A stretch of DNA of 64,000 nt, taken from assembly GCA_022826195.1 (NCBI GenBank), contig JAJDVI010000066.1:62001-126000 (forward strand), in the 5' to 3' direction. The stretch comes from Acidobacteriota bacterium. Its GTDB lineage: Bacteria; Acidobacteriota; Vicinamibacteria; Marinacidobacterales; Marinacidobacteraceae. Position 1 is the stretch's first letter. Each line of letters begins with the position of its first letter. Made by a program: the position numbers and the translations under genes. The notes under the pieces were generated by a model, which saw only the letters and a list, made by a program, of their open reading frames with translations, made no database searches and was not told the origin of the DNA. Shown piece by piece: positions 50,978 to 58,723 of the stretch.

Positions 50978-51717
50978 AACGCGGAGCGACTCTCCGCCGG
51001 CCGGCCGCCCCCCGGACTCCGTCCCGCCGCGGAGCCCCGCGCTACCCGGCCCGGGTTCCGGCGCGCCGGCGGCGCGTTCCGGCGGACACGCCCGGCGACC
51101 GGCTTCTGGAAAACGGGGCGCGGTCCCTGTCGAGCGCCGACCTGCTCGGTCTCGTGCTCGGGCCGGGCGGCGACGGCCTCGCGCGCCGCCTCCTCGACGA
51201 CCTCGGCGGCGTGGCGCCGCTCAGCCAGGCCCCGCTGGGCCAGCTGGCGCACCGCTCCGGGCTTTCCCGGGCGCGGCTCGTCCGGCTCGCCGCCGCCCTC
51301 GAGCTGGGGCGCCGCGCCGGCTATCCCGCTGATGACCACGTTCCCTGTTTCCGCGGTCCGGGCGAGGTGGCGCGTTACCTCATCGCCCGCTTCGGGAACC
51401 GCGACGTGGAGGAGTTCGGCATCGTGATGCTCGACAGCCGCGGCTGCCTGCGCCGGGCCGAGATCATCTCGCGCGGCTCGCTGACCGGCGCGCCGGTCCA
51501 TCCCCGCGACCTGTTCCGGCTCGCGGCGGCCTACCAGGCCGTGTCGCTGATCCTCTTCCACAATCACCCGTCGGGAGATCCCGAGCCCTCGGCGGCGGAC
51601 CGGCAACTGACCCGCCGCCTTCAGGAGGCGGGAGCCATCATGGGGATCCCGGTGCTCGATCACCTGGTGATCGGCGCCGGGAAATGGCACAGCTTCAGCG
51701 AAGCCGGCGAACTGTGA
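50974..51717 (+). CDS. radC: DNA-repair-associated JAMM/MPN protein RadC
   Basis: A 247-residue protein with the RadC helix-hairpin-helix part (PGDRLLENGARSLSSADLLGLVLGPG) and the JAMM metalloprotease-like motif LILFHNHPSGDPEPSAAD with conserved glutamate upstream. The biological role of RadC is still unsettled. The start is TTG 50974, overlapping the acetyltransferase stop as TTGA; later in-frame ATG codons are inside the conserved domain. The N-terminal 35 residues are Arg/Pro-rich. Ends 8 bp from the convergent fur-like gene. Confidence 0.9.
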   Translation: MKRGATLRRPAAPRTPSRRGAPRYPARVPARRRRVPADTPGDRLLENGARSLSSADLLGLVLGPGGDGLARRLLDDLGGVAPLSQAPLGQLAHRSGLSRARLVRLAAALELGRRAGYPADDHVPCFRGPGEVARYLIARFGNRDVEEFGIVMLDSRGCLRRAEIISRGSLTGAPVHPRDLFRLAAAYQAVSLILFHNHPSGDPEPSAADRQLTRRLQEAGAIMGIPVLDHLVIGAGKWHSFSEAGEL

Positions 51718-51724
51718 ACCGCGC

Positions 51725-52201
51725 TCAGGCTCGTTCCTCGCAGTGGCCGCACACCCCGTAGAGCTGGTGGCGATGCCACACCAGCCGGTAGCCGTGCTCC
51801 GCCGCGATCTCCTCCTGCCGCCGCTCCACCTGCTCCGAGAGGAACTCGTCGATCCGGCCGCAGCGGACGCAGATGAGGTGGTCGTGGTGACCGCGGGACA
51901 GGGCCGGCTCGAAGCGGGTCAGCCCGTCCTTCAGGTCGATCGAGGAGGCGATGCGGGCCTCGCAGAAGAGCCGGAGCGCCCGATACACGGTGGTGCGGCC
52001 GATCGAGGCGTCCGCTTCCCGCACGTCGCTGTGCAGATCGTCGGCCGAGACGTGTCCGCCCATGCCGAGGAAACGGTCCAGGATGAGCTCCCGCTGGCGG
52101 GACTTCTTGAGTCCGCGTTCCCGGGTGAACTCCTCGAGGCGGTGGAACGCCTCTTCGCGCATCGAGGCGGCGCTCGGCGGAGTCGGGACGAACGTGCTCA
52201 T
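51725..52201 (-). CDS. Fur-family metalloregulator
   Basis: A 158-residue Fur-superfamily regulator: winged helix (LKKSRQRELILDRFLGMGGHVSADDL, RTTVYRALRLF), regulatory-metal motif GHHDHLICVRCG and second zinc cysteine pair CGHCEE at the end. Whether it is Fur, Zur or PerR cannot be told from the residues visible; the HHDHLICVRCG form is common in Fur. It is divergent from larC. No canonical Fur box (GATAATGATAATCATTATC-like) is apparent nearby. Confidence 0.92.
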   Translation of the reverse strand: MSTFVPTPPSAASMREEAFHRLEEFTRERGLKKSRQRELILDRFLGMGGHVSADDLHSDVREADASIGRTTVYRALRLFCEARIASSIDLKDGLTRFEPALSRGHHDHLICVRCGRIDEFLSEQVERRQEEIAAEHGYRLVWHRHQLYGVCGHCEERA

Positions 52202-52327
52202 GAGCGGAGGCGACCGCGGGCGCGACGGTCATTTCGGTCCGGCAGCCGGGCGAACCGCACCGCCAAGAGTACCCGCTCGACAGTCGCGGGATGCCGAGAC
52301 TTCAGCCGGGACCGCTCGCCGCGCTTC

Positions 52328-52333
52328 TAGAAT
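52328..52333 (+). promoter_or_regulatory. -10 hexamer TAGAAT of larC (near-leaderless)
   Basis: TAGAAT, 12 nt before the TTG start of larC; the gap is pure GC with no Shine-Dalgarno. Confidence 0.5.
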
Positions 52334-52345
52334 CCGCCGCGCCCC

Positions 52346-53527
52346 TTGCGCGTCCTCTACCTCGATCTGTCCGCCGGTGTCTCGGGGGACATGCTGCTCG
52401 GCGCGCTCGTGGACGTGGGAGTGCCGCCCGAGGTTCTTGCGGAGACCGTGGCCGCGCTGCGCTCGCCGGTGTCGGTTTCGTTCGAAGAGGACGCGCGCGG
52501 CGGACTCCGCGGGATCAAGGCCCACGTCGAGGCGCCGGACGACCGCGGCCACCGCTACCTGCGCGATTTCCTCGCCGTGCTGGACCGGAGCGGGCTCGAC
52601 GGCGAGGTCCGGGAGCGGGCGGCGTTGCTGCTGCGGCGGATCTTCGAAGCGGAGGGGCAGATCCACGGGATGACCGCCGAGTCCGTGCACCTGCACGAAC
52701 TGGGCTCCCTCGACACGCTGGTGGACATCGTGGGCGCCGTCGCCGGCGTCGCCCACCTCGCTCCGGATCGGGTCGTCGCGTCGGCCGTCAATCTCGGCAG
52801 CGGCTCGGTCGAGGCCGAACACGGCACCCTGGAGATCCCCGCGCCGGCCACCGGCCTGCTGCTCCGCGGCGTTCCCACCTTCTCCGACGGGTCCGGCTTC
52901 GAGCGCACCACGCCGACGGGCGCGGTCCTGACCGGGCTCGCCGGCTCCTTCGGCGGCTGGCCCGCGATGACCCCGGAACGCATCGGTTACGGCCTCGGCT
53001 CCGCGGATCCCCGGGAGGGACGGCCGAACGCGCTGCGGGCGGTGCTCGGGGCGGCCCCCGACCGCCTCGGCAGGACAGTGAGCGTCATCGAGGCGACGCT
53101 CGACGACCTGCAGCCCGAGATCGCGCCGCACCTGCTCGAGTGCCTGCTGGCGGCGGGCGCGCGGGACGCCTTCTTCACCCCGGTGCAGATGAAGAAGGGC
53201 CGGCCCGGGCTTCTGCTGACCGCGCTGGTGGACCCTTCCCACCGGGACGCGGTGGTGTCGGCGCTGTTTGCCGAGAGCACCACGCTCGGCGTCCGGATCA
53301 CCGAGGCCGAGCGGGAAACGCTGGAGCGCCGGGTGGTCTCGGTGGAGACCCGCTGGGGGCCGGTGGGGCTCAAGCTGGGGATGCGCGACGGGACGGTGGT
53401 GAACCGCGCCCCCGAGTTCGAGGACTGCCGCCGCGTCGCGGAGGAATCGGGCGTTCCCCTGAAGGAGGTCTACCGGCAGGCGCTCGTGGCGCCGCTTCCC
53501 GACTCGGCCGGCCGCGATTCCCGATGA
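52346..53527 (+). CDS. larC: nickel-pincer cofactor biosynthesis protein LarC (nickel insertase)
   Basis: A 393-residue protein beginning VLYLDLSAGVSGDMLLGAL, the LarC/DUF111 signature, with ESVHLHELGSLDTLVDIVGA and a C-terminal ferredoxin-like part (ATLDDLQPEIAPHLLE, FTPVQMKKGRPG). LarC inserts nickel into the pincer nucleotide used by lactate racemase and related enzymes. larB, larE and larA are not in the window. The TTG start agrees with the TAGAAT upstream. tatD overlaps its stop codon as ATGA. The frame is one continuous piece; no programmed frameshift as in some larC genes. Confidence 0.92.
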   Translation: MRVLYLDLSAGVSGDMLLGALVDVGVPPEVLAETVAALRSPVSVSFEEDARGGLRGIKAHVEAPDDRGHRYLRDFLAVLDRSGLDGEVRERAALLLRRIFEAEGQIHGMTAESVHLHELGSLDTLVDIVGAVAGVAHLAPDRVVASAVNLGSGSVEAEHGTLEIPAPATGLLLRGVPTFSDGSGFERTTPTGAVLTGLAGSFGGWPAMTPERIGYGLGSADPREGRPNALRAVLGAAPDRLGRTVSVIEATLDDLQPEIAPHLLECLLAAGARDAFFTPVQMKKGRPGLLLTALVDPSHRDAVVSALFAESTTLGVRITEAERETLERRVVSVETRWGPVGLKLGMRDGTVVNRAPEFEDCRRVAEESGVPLKEVYRQALVAPLPDSAGRDSR

Positions 53528-54381
53528 CCGACTCGCACGCCCACCTCGACCAGCCGGCCTTCGGTCCCGATCGGCGGGCGGTGCTGGCGCGGGCCGCGCG
53601 CGCCGGTGTTTCCACGGTCGTCTCCATCGGCATGCTCGACGGCGAAGCCTCCTGGGAGGACACCTTCTCGCTGGTGGACGCGCTGCATCCGGACGGGGCG
53701 GATCACGAGGGTGGGGAAGCGCCGCAGCTCTTCACGACGCTGGGCTGTCATCCCCACGACGCCCGGCTGTTCGGGGAACTCGGGGGGGAGGAACGGCTTG
53801 CCGAACTGGCGCGCCGTCCGCGCCTCCTCGCCATCGGCGAAGTGGGGCTCGACTACCACTACGACCTGAGCCCGCGCCCCGAACAGCGGGACGTGTTCCG
53901 GCGCCAGATCCGGACCGCCCGGGAGCTCGGACTGCCGGTCGTCGTGCACCACCGCGACGCCGAGGACGACTTCCTCCGCATCGCGGACGAGGAGGACCTC
54001 GCTGCCTGCGGGGCCATCCTCCACTGCTTCACGGCGAGCGAACGGCTCGCCCGGGCCGCCTGGGAACGGGGTTTCCTGATCTCGTTCTCCGGGATCCTCA
54101 CCTTCCGGAACGCGGAGGACCTGCGCCGGACCGCCGCGCTCGTGCCCCTCGACCACCTGCTCGTGGAAACCGACAGTCCCTACCTGGCGCCGGTGCCGCA
54201 CCGGGGAAAACGGGCCGAGCCCGCCATGGTGGTGGAGACGGCCCGCTGCCTCGCCGGCGCGCGGGGGACGGAGCTCGAGGACATCGAGGCCGTGACCGAC
54301 GCCAACTTCCGTCGCTTTTTCTTCGATTCCGGGGGCCGCCGGCCGCGGGAATCGGACACGAATCCGGCGTCCCCCGCGTGA
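53524..54381 (+). CDS. tatD: TatD-family DNase / metal-dependent hydrolase
   Basis: A 285-residue TIM-barrel hydrolase with the family metal ligands: SHAHLD (residues 3-8), GEVGLDYHYD, VVHHRDAEDD, HCFTAS and ETDSPYLAP. TatD proteins have 3'-5' nuclease activity in repair or cell death. ATG 53524 overlaps the larC stop as ATGA. An acidic insertion (ALHPDGADHEGGEAP) after residue 55 is unusual. Confidence 0.93.
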   Translation: MTDSHAHLDQPAFGPDRRAVLARAARAGVSTVVSIGMLDGEASWEDTFSLVDALHPDGADHEGGEAPQLFTTLGCHPHDARLFGELGGEERLAELARRPRLLAIGEVGLDYHYDLSPRPEQRDVFRRQIRTARELGLPVVVHHRDAEDDFLRIADEEDLAACGAILHCFTASERLARAAWERGFLISFSGILTFRNAEDLRRTAALVPLDHLLVETDSPYLAPVPHRGKRAEPAMVVETARCLAGARGTELEDIEAVTDANFRRFFFDSGGRRPRESDTNPASPA

Positions 54382-54387
54382 GATAAT
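54382..54387 (+). promoter_or_regulatory. candidate -10 hexamer GATAAT of the polyprenyl synthase gene
   Basis: GATAAT directly after the tatD stop codon and 19 nt before ATG 54407; would give a leader of about 11 nt. Confidence 0.4.
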
Positions 54388-54406
54388 CGCGGGCCAAATT
54401 CAGCAC

Positions 54407-55414
54407 ATGCTGTCCGTTTCGAGTCCCGGGAGCCTGCTCTCCGAGTTGGAGGCTGAACTGGCTCCGGACCTGGCCGAGGTCGAGCGCATCCTGGCTGCGC
54501 GGGTGGAGAGCGACCTCGAGCTGGTGAAGCTGACGAGCCAGTACCTCTACCGGAGCGGCGGCAAGCGCCTCCGGCCGATGCTGCTGCTGATCGCGGCGCG
54601 CGCCGCCGACGGCGTCAAGGGCCGGGCGCATGCCAGCGCCCCTGCCTACGGGGCGATGGTCGAGATCATGCACACGGCGACGCTGGTCCACGACGACATC
54701 GTCGACGAGGCCGATACGCGGCGGGGCCAGGCTTCGCTGAACAGCCTGCTGGGAAACGACCTCACCGTCCTGATCGGCGATTTCCTCTACATCCAGTCCA
54801 TGGCGCTGGCCGTGGAGCAGCGGAACCCCCAGGTCGTCGCCACCATGTGCGACCTCACCATGCGGATGATCGAGGGCATGCTCCTCGAAAAGGCGCGGGG
54901 CGGGACCATCGGCCTGACCCGCGAGGAGCACCTGCGGATCCTGCGGCTCAAGACCGCGTATCTCTTCCACGGCTGCGGGAAGATGGGCGCGATGATGGTC
55001 GGGGCGCCCCCCGAGGTCGAGAGCGCGCTCGGCGACACCTGCATGAATCTGGGCATGGCGTTTCAGGTGGCGGACGACCTCTTCGACTTCACCGCGAGCG
55101 CCGCCATGGTGGGGAAGCCCGTGCTCAGCGACCTCAAGGAAGGGCACCTGACGCTCCCGATCCTGCATGCGCTCGAGCGCGAACCCGGGGCCGTGCCGCT
55201 CGTCGAGGAGGTTCTCGACAGCGGTGAGCTCACCCCCCGGCAGCAGGACGAGATCCTCGCGCTGGTCGAGCGCCAGGGAGGCCTCGACGAGGCGCGCCGG
55301 GTGGCGGAGAGCTTTGCCGCCGCCTCGCGGGAAGCCCTGGCGGCCGTGCCGCCTTCGTCCTACCGGGACGGGTTGGAAGCGCTCGCCGAGTTCGTGATCT
55401 GGCGCGACCGTTGA
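54407..55414 (+). CDS. trans-polyprenyl diphosphate synthase
   Basis: A 335-residue prenyltransferase with GGKRLRP, first aspartate motif DDIVD (residues 96-100, followed by DTRRG) and second motif DDLFD (223-227). Residues before the first motif (H-T-A-T-L-V) are small, as in long-chain enzymes that make the C40-C50 quinone tail. It therefore probably supplies the isoprenoid side chain of menaquinone or ubiquinone. The DUF309 gene overlaps its stop (TTGA). Confidence 0.9.
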   Translation: MLSVSSPGSLLSELEAELAPDLAEVERILAARVESDLELVKLTSQYLYRSGGKRLRPMLLLIAARAADGVKGRAHASAPAYGAMVEIMHTATLVHDDIVDEADTRRGQASLNSLLGNDLTVLIGDFLYIQSMALAVEQRNPQVVATMCDLTMRMIEGMLLEKARGGTIGLTREEHLRILRLKTAYLFHGCGKMGAMMVGAPPEVESALGDTCMNLGMAFQVADDLFDFTASAAMVGKPVLSDLKEGHLTLPILHALEREPGAVPLVEEVLDSGELTPRQQDEILALVERQGGLDEARRVAESFAAASREALAAVPPSSYRDGLEALAEFVIWRDR

Positions 55415-55872
55415 CCGGGTCGGACCTTCCCTCCCCTCCCTACCGGCACCGCCCCGGACGGACGCCCCATCCGGAGCGGCATCCCGACGGTCACCGCTTC
55501 TTCGAGCGGCTTCCGCCGGGCCTCCTCCCGGCGGACCCCGTCCCGCTGGCCGCCCTCCCGGACGCCCGGCTGTTCCGCTACGGAGAAGAGCTGTTCCGCG
55601 CCCGCTACTGGTGGGAGGCCCACGCGGTCTGGGAGGAACTGTGGCGGGCGGCTCCCCGCGGGGAGGGCGCGGAGACGCCCGAACGGGAGGCGCTGCGGGC
55701 CTTCATCCAGCTCGCCGCCGCGGCGCTCAGGCAGGAACTCGGGGGACACCGCGGAAGCCGGAAACTGCTGGGCGCCGCACTCTCCGGCATGGAACGGGCC
55801 AACCGCGCCGGCGCGGCCGCCCCGCTCGCGGAACGCTTCGAGCGGCTCCGGGCCGGCGCCGGGTTAGCATGA
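55411..55872 (+). CDS. DUF309 family protein
   Basis: A 153-residue protein with the DUF309 core LFRYGEELFRARYWWEAHAVWEELWRAA followed by ALRAFIQLAAAALRQE and a helical tail; the family has a small helical-bundle fold of unknown function. The N-terminal 35 residues are Pro/Arg/His-rich and not conserved. TTG 55411 overlaps the polyprenyl synthase stop as TTGA. The stop codon TAG at 55870 region lies within the TAGCAT hexamer of the next gene. Confidence 0.85.
   Translation: MTGSDLPSPPYRHRPGRTPHPERHPDGHRFFERLPPGLLPADPVPLAALPDARLFRYGEELFRARYWWEAHAVWEELWRAAPRGEGAETPEREALRAFIQLAAAALRQELGGHRGSRKLLGAALSGMERANRAGAAAPLAERFERLRAGAGLA
55865..55870 (+). promoter_or_regulatory. -10 hexamer TAGCAT of the sigma-54-type regulator gene (leaderless)
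   Basis: TAGCAT ends 7 nt before ATG 55878 and contains the DUF309 stop; an ATG at 55869 overlaps it and is unlikely to be the start. Confidence 0.5.
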
Positions 55873-55877
55873 GCCGC

Positions 55878-57077
55878 ATGCCACTGCCTGCCTCCGGCGA
55901 CGAGGACATCGCGGTACTCGTCGTCGACGACGAGGCAGTGATCCGGCGGTCGCTCCGCCGCCGGCTGCGCTACGAGGGGTGGACGGTCTTCGAGGCCGCT
56001 TCGGGCCCGGATGCCCTCGCGGCGCTGGACCGCGACCCTTGCGACCTGGTTGTCCTGGACATCAAGATGCCGGGTATGGACGGGATGGAGGTCCTCCGGC
56101 GCATCCGCGCCGAGAAGCCCTCGGTGGCGGTCGTGATGCACACCGGCCACGGGGACATCGAGACCGCGGTGCGGGCGATCCAGGAGGGGGCGGCGCACTT
56201 TCTGGAAAAGGGCGGGGGAGGGGACATCGGCGCCTGTCTCCGGATGGCGATCGACAAGACGCGGACGCTCGAACGGAAGCGGCTCGAGAACGAGAACCGC
56301 CGCCTGGCCGCCGAGGTGAAAATGCACCGGAGCCGCGAGGGAGGCGGCCGGCAACTGGTGGGGGAATCGCCCGCGCTCGCTCTCGTGCGGGAGCGCATCG
56401 AACGCGTCGCGCCGAGCGACGTCCGCGTGCTCATCACCGGCGAGTCCGGGACCGGCAAGGAAGTGGCCGCCCGGTTGATCCACCAGGCCAGCCGCCGGGC
56501 CTCCGGACCGTTCATCGAGGTCAACTGCGCGGCGATCCCCGAGGAACTCATCGAGAGCGAGCTGTTCGGCGCCGAGCGCGGCTCCTATACGGGAGCGCAT
56601 CGCCAGATGGTCGGCAAGTTCGAGCAGGCCGACGGGGGCACGCTCTTCCTCGACGAGGTCGGAGACATGAGCGCCCGGACGCAGGCCAAGGTGCTGCGCG
56701 CCCTCGAGGAGAACCGCATCACCCGGGTCGGCGGCTCGAAGTCGGTGGAGGTCGATGTCCGCGTGCTCTCGGCAACGAACCAGGACCTCGAGAAGGAGGG
56801 CTTCCGCAGCGATCTGCTGCACCGGCTGAACGTGATCCCGATCGAGATGCCGCCCCTGCGGGATCGTCCCGGGGACGTCCCGCTGCTGGTGGCTCACTTC
56901 GTGGAGCAGCTCGAGGTGGGGGGGCAGCCCCGCACGTTCACCGGGGACGCGCTCGAACTCCTCGCCCGGCAACCGTTTCCCGGCAACGTGCGCGAGCTCC
57001 GCAATCTCGTGGAACGCATCCTGATCCTGAGTCCGGGAGCGGAGATCGGCGAAGGCGACGTGCGGGAGCATCTCTAG
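55878..57077 (+). CDS. NtrC-type sigma-54 activator without DNA-binding domain
   Basis: A 399-residue protein: receiver domain (residues 8-125) with VVDDE, phospho-acceptor D61 in VVLDIKMPGMDG and lysine K111 (EKGGGG, where KP is usual); a coiled linker (130-150); AAA+ domain with Walker A GESGTGKE (188-195), GSYTGA at 235-240 (variant of GAFTGA, the sigma-54 contact), Walker B GGTLFLDE (253-260) and FPGNVREL. It stops 20 residues later, so the C-terminal Fis-type helix-turn-helix is missing. It could activate sigma-54 RNA polymerase from solution. No sensor kinase is adjacent. Followed by rnpB. Confidence 0.92.
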   Translation: MPLPASGDEDIAVLVVDDEAVIRRSLRRRLRYEGWTVFEAASGPDALAALDRDPCDLVVLDIKMPGMDGMEVLRRIRAEKPSVAVVMHTGHGDIETAVRAIQEGAAHFLEKGGGGDIGACLRMAIDKTRTLERKRLENENRRLAAEVKMHRSREGGGRQLVGESPALALVRERIERVAPSDVRVLITGESGTGKEVAARLIHQASRRASGPFIEVNCAAIPEELIESELFGAERGSYTGAHRQMVGKFEQADGGTLFLDEVGDMSARTQAKVLRALEENRITRVGGSKSVEVDVRVLSATNQDLEKEGFRSDLLHRLNVIPIEMPPLRDRPGDVPLLVAHFVEQLEVGGQPRTFTGDALELLARQPFPGNVRELRNLVERILILSPGAEIGEGDVREHL

Positions 57078-57118
57078 CCAGCGGCCTGGCCGCCGTGGGA
57101 ATCGGGTTCCCGGGCCGG

Positions 57119-57124
57119 TAGAAT
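57119..57124 (+). promoter_or_regulatory. -10 hexamer TAGAAT of rnpB
   Basis: TAGAAT ends 7 nt before the 5' end of RNase P RNA defined by its P1 helix. This calibrates the distance from hexamer to transcription start in this genome. Confidence 0.6.
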
Positions 57125-57131
57125 CCGGGGC

Positions 57132-57509
57132 GGTTCGAGTCGTTCAGACGGTCGCCGGCTCCTCCGGGAGCGGGAGGAAAGTCCGAACTCCAGAAGGCAG
57201 TGCGCTGGGTAACGCCCAGTCCGGGTGACCGGAAGGAAAGTGCCACAGAAAACAGACCGCCTCTCCCTCCGGGGAGCGGTAAGGGTGAAAAGGTGCGGTA
57301 AGAGCGCACCGCCCGGGCAGTGATGTCCGGGGCACGGTAAACCCCGCATGGAGCAAGACCAAATAGGGAAGCGCCCGAGGGCCGCCTGTCCGAGCTTCCG
57401 GGTAGGTCGCTCGACCCGGCGGGCAACCGCCGGGCTAGATGCATGACCGTCACCCCGCCGCGGGCGACCGCGTCGGGGAACAGAATTCGGCTTACGAGCG
57501 GCTCGGACC
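57132..57509 (+). ncRNA. rnpB: RNase P RNA, bacterial class A
   Basis: About 378 nt. Conserved blocks are present: GAGGAAAGTCCGAACTCC at 57171-57190, the GGTAACGCCC and GTGCCACAGAAAACAGACCGCC region, AGAGCGCACCGCCCGG and the 3' block AACAGAATTCGGCTTACGAG. The ends pair as helix P1 (57132-57145 with 57496-57509, all pairs Watson-Crick or GU). With the protein RnpA this ribozyme trims tRNA 5' ends. It is transcribed in the same direction as the preceding regulator gene. Confidence 0.97.
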
Positions 57510-57510
57510 C

Positions 57511-57542
57511 TGGAGCGCCGGCCTCCGGCCGGCATCGCGGCC
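57511..57542. repeat. REP-like repeat, diverged copy D
   Basis: GGAGCGCCGGCCTCCGGCCG followed by GCATCGCGGCC aligns with the element at 2022-2075 with a few changes. It lies directly after rnpB and may act as its 3' hairpin. Confidence 0.55.
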
Positions 57543-57763
57543 ACCGGCCGCGAAACGCGCGCCTCAGCCGATTCCCGCAGTGTGACTCCGACCTGGACCG
57601 CCGTAACGACGCCTGAAGCGAGCCGAACGTGGGCCGCGCTTTCACGGGGAGGAGCGCGACCAGGGCGGGTTTCGCGCTCCCGCGCGATGCCGGCCGGAGG
57701 CTGGCGCTCCGATCGCGGTGGCGGTCTGAAGGCCCCCACCGGGAGAACCACCGGCGCTCGACC

Positions 57764-58723
57764 GTGATCCTCATCACGGGCGGCGCCGGCTTCATCGGCT
57801 CCGCCCTGGCTCTCGAGCGCGCCGCGGCCGGGGAGCGGGTCCGGGTTCTCGATGACTTCTCCACCGGCCGGCGCGACCGCGTCGCCGGGAACCCGCTGAT
57901 CGAGGTCCGCGAAGGAGACATCCGGGATCCGGCCGCGGTTCGCGAGGCCCTCGCCGGGGTCACCCGGGTGGCGCACCTGGCGGCGCTGGCTTCGGTCCCG
58001 CGCGCCGAGCTGGACCCCGAGGCCGCCGCGCGGGTGAACGTGGAAGGAACCCTCGCGGTGCTCGAAGGCGCCCGGCGGGCAGGTGTCTCCGCGCTGGTGT
58101 ACGCCTCGTCCTGCTCCGTCTATGGCGATGCCGGCAAGCGCCCCATCCCGGAAACTGCGCCCCTGCAACCCCGCTCGGTGTACGCCGTCACCAAGCTGGC
58201 AGGAGAGCGCCACGTCCTGCTTCATCACCGCACCGGCGGGCCGCCGGCCGTCGCGCTGCGCTTTTTCAACGTGTTCGGGCCGGGCCAGCCGGCCGCTTCC
58301 CCCTATTCCGGCGTCCTGGCGCGCTTCTCGGCCCAGGCGCTCGCCGGCGAGCGGCCCGAGATCCACGGGGACGGCGGCCAGACCCGGGATTTCGTCTTCG
58401 TCACCGACGTTGTCGACGCTCTGGTGCTGGGGCTCGAGGGGGCCGGCGGCGAGCCCGGAGGACACGTCTTCAACGTCGGGACCGGGCGCTCCGCCTCGGT
58501 GCGCGAAATCTGGCGTCTCGTGGCGGACGCGGCCGGTGCGGCGCTGACGCCGACCTTCGGGCCGGTTCGGGCCGGCGACATGCGGCACGCCGCCGCCGAC
58601 GTCCGCCGGGCGGCGCGACTCCTTGGTTTCCGGGCGCGCGTACCCCTGCGGGAAGGCATTTCGCGGCTGCTGCGCTCGACCGCGGGGAACCCGGCGGATG
58701 CATCGCCCGTTGGGGATGTCTAG
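57764..58723 (+). CDS. NAD-dependent sugar-nucleotide epimerase/dehydratase (extended SDR)
   Basis: A 319-residue extended short-chain dehydrogenase: NAD-binding GGAGFIGS (residues 6-13), catalytic SSCSVYG and YAVTK (Y-x-x-x-K), NVFGPGQ and the nucleotide-sugar loop near RPEIHGDGGQTRDFVFVTD. Similar proteins are UDP-glucose or UDP-glucuronate 4-epimerases; the substrate is not decided. GTG 57764 is the start (VILITGGAGFIGS) with GGGAGAA upstream at modest spacing; the frame is open further upstream but unconserved. The M23 peptidase gene overlaps its stop, suggesting a cell-envelope role for both. Confidence 0.88.
   Translation: MILITGGAGFIGSALALERAAAGERVRVLDDFSTGRRDRVAGNPLIEVREGDIRDPAAVREALAGVTRVAHLAALASVPRAELDPEAAARVNVEGTLAVLEGARRAGVSALVYASSCSVYGDAGKRPIPETAPLQPRSVYAVTKLAGERHVLLHHRTGGPPAVALRFFNVFGPGQPAASPYSGVLARFSAQALAGERPEIHGDGGQTRDFVFVTDVVDALVLGLEGAGGEPGGHVFNVGTGRSASVREIWRLVADAAGAALTPTFGPVRAGDMRHAAADVRRAARLLGFRARVPLREGISRLLRSTAGNPADASPVGDV

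Noticed and set aside
57074..58588. Reverse-strand frame across rnpB and the epimerase gene
   Set aside because: rnpB is identified by conserved RNA blocks and closing helix; the frame is an antisense artefact.
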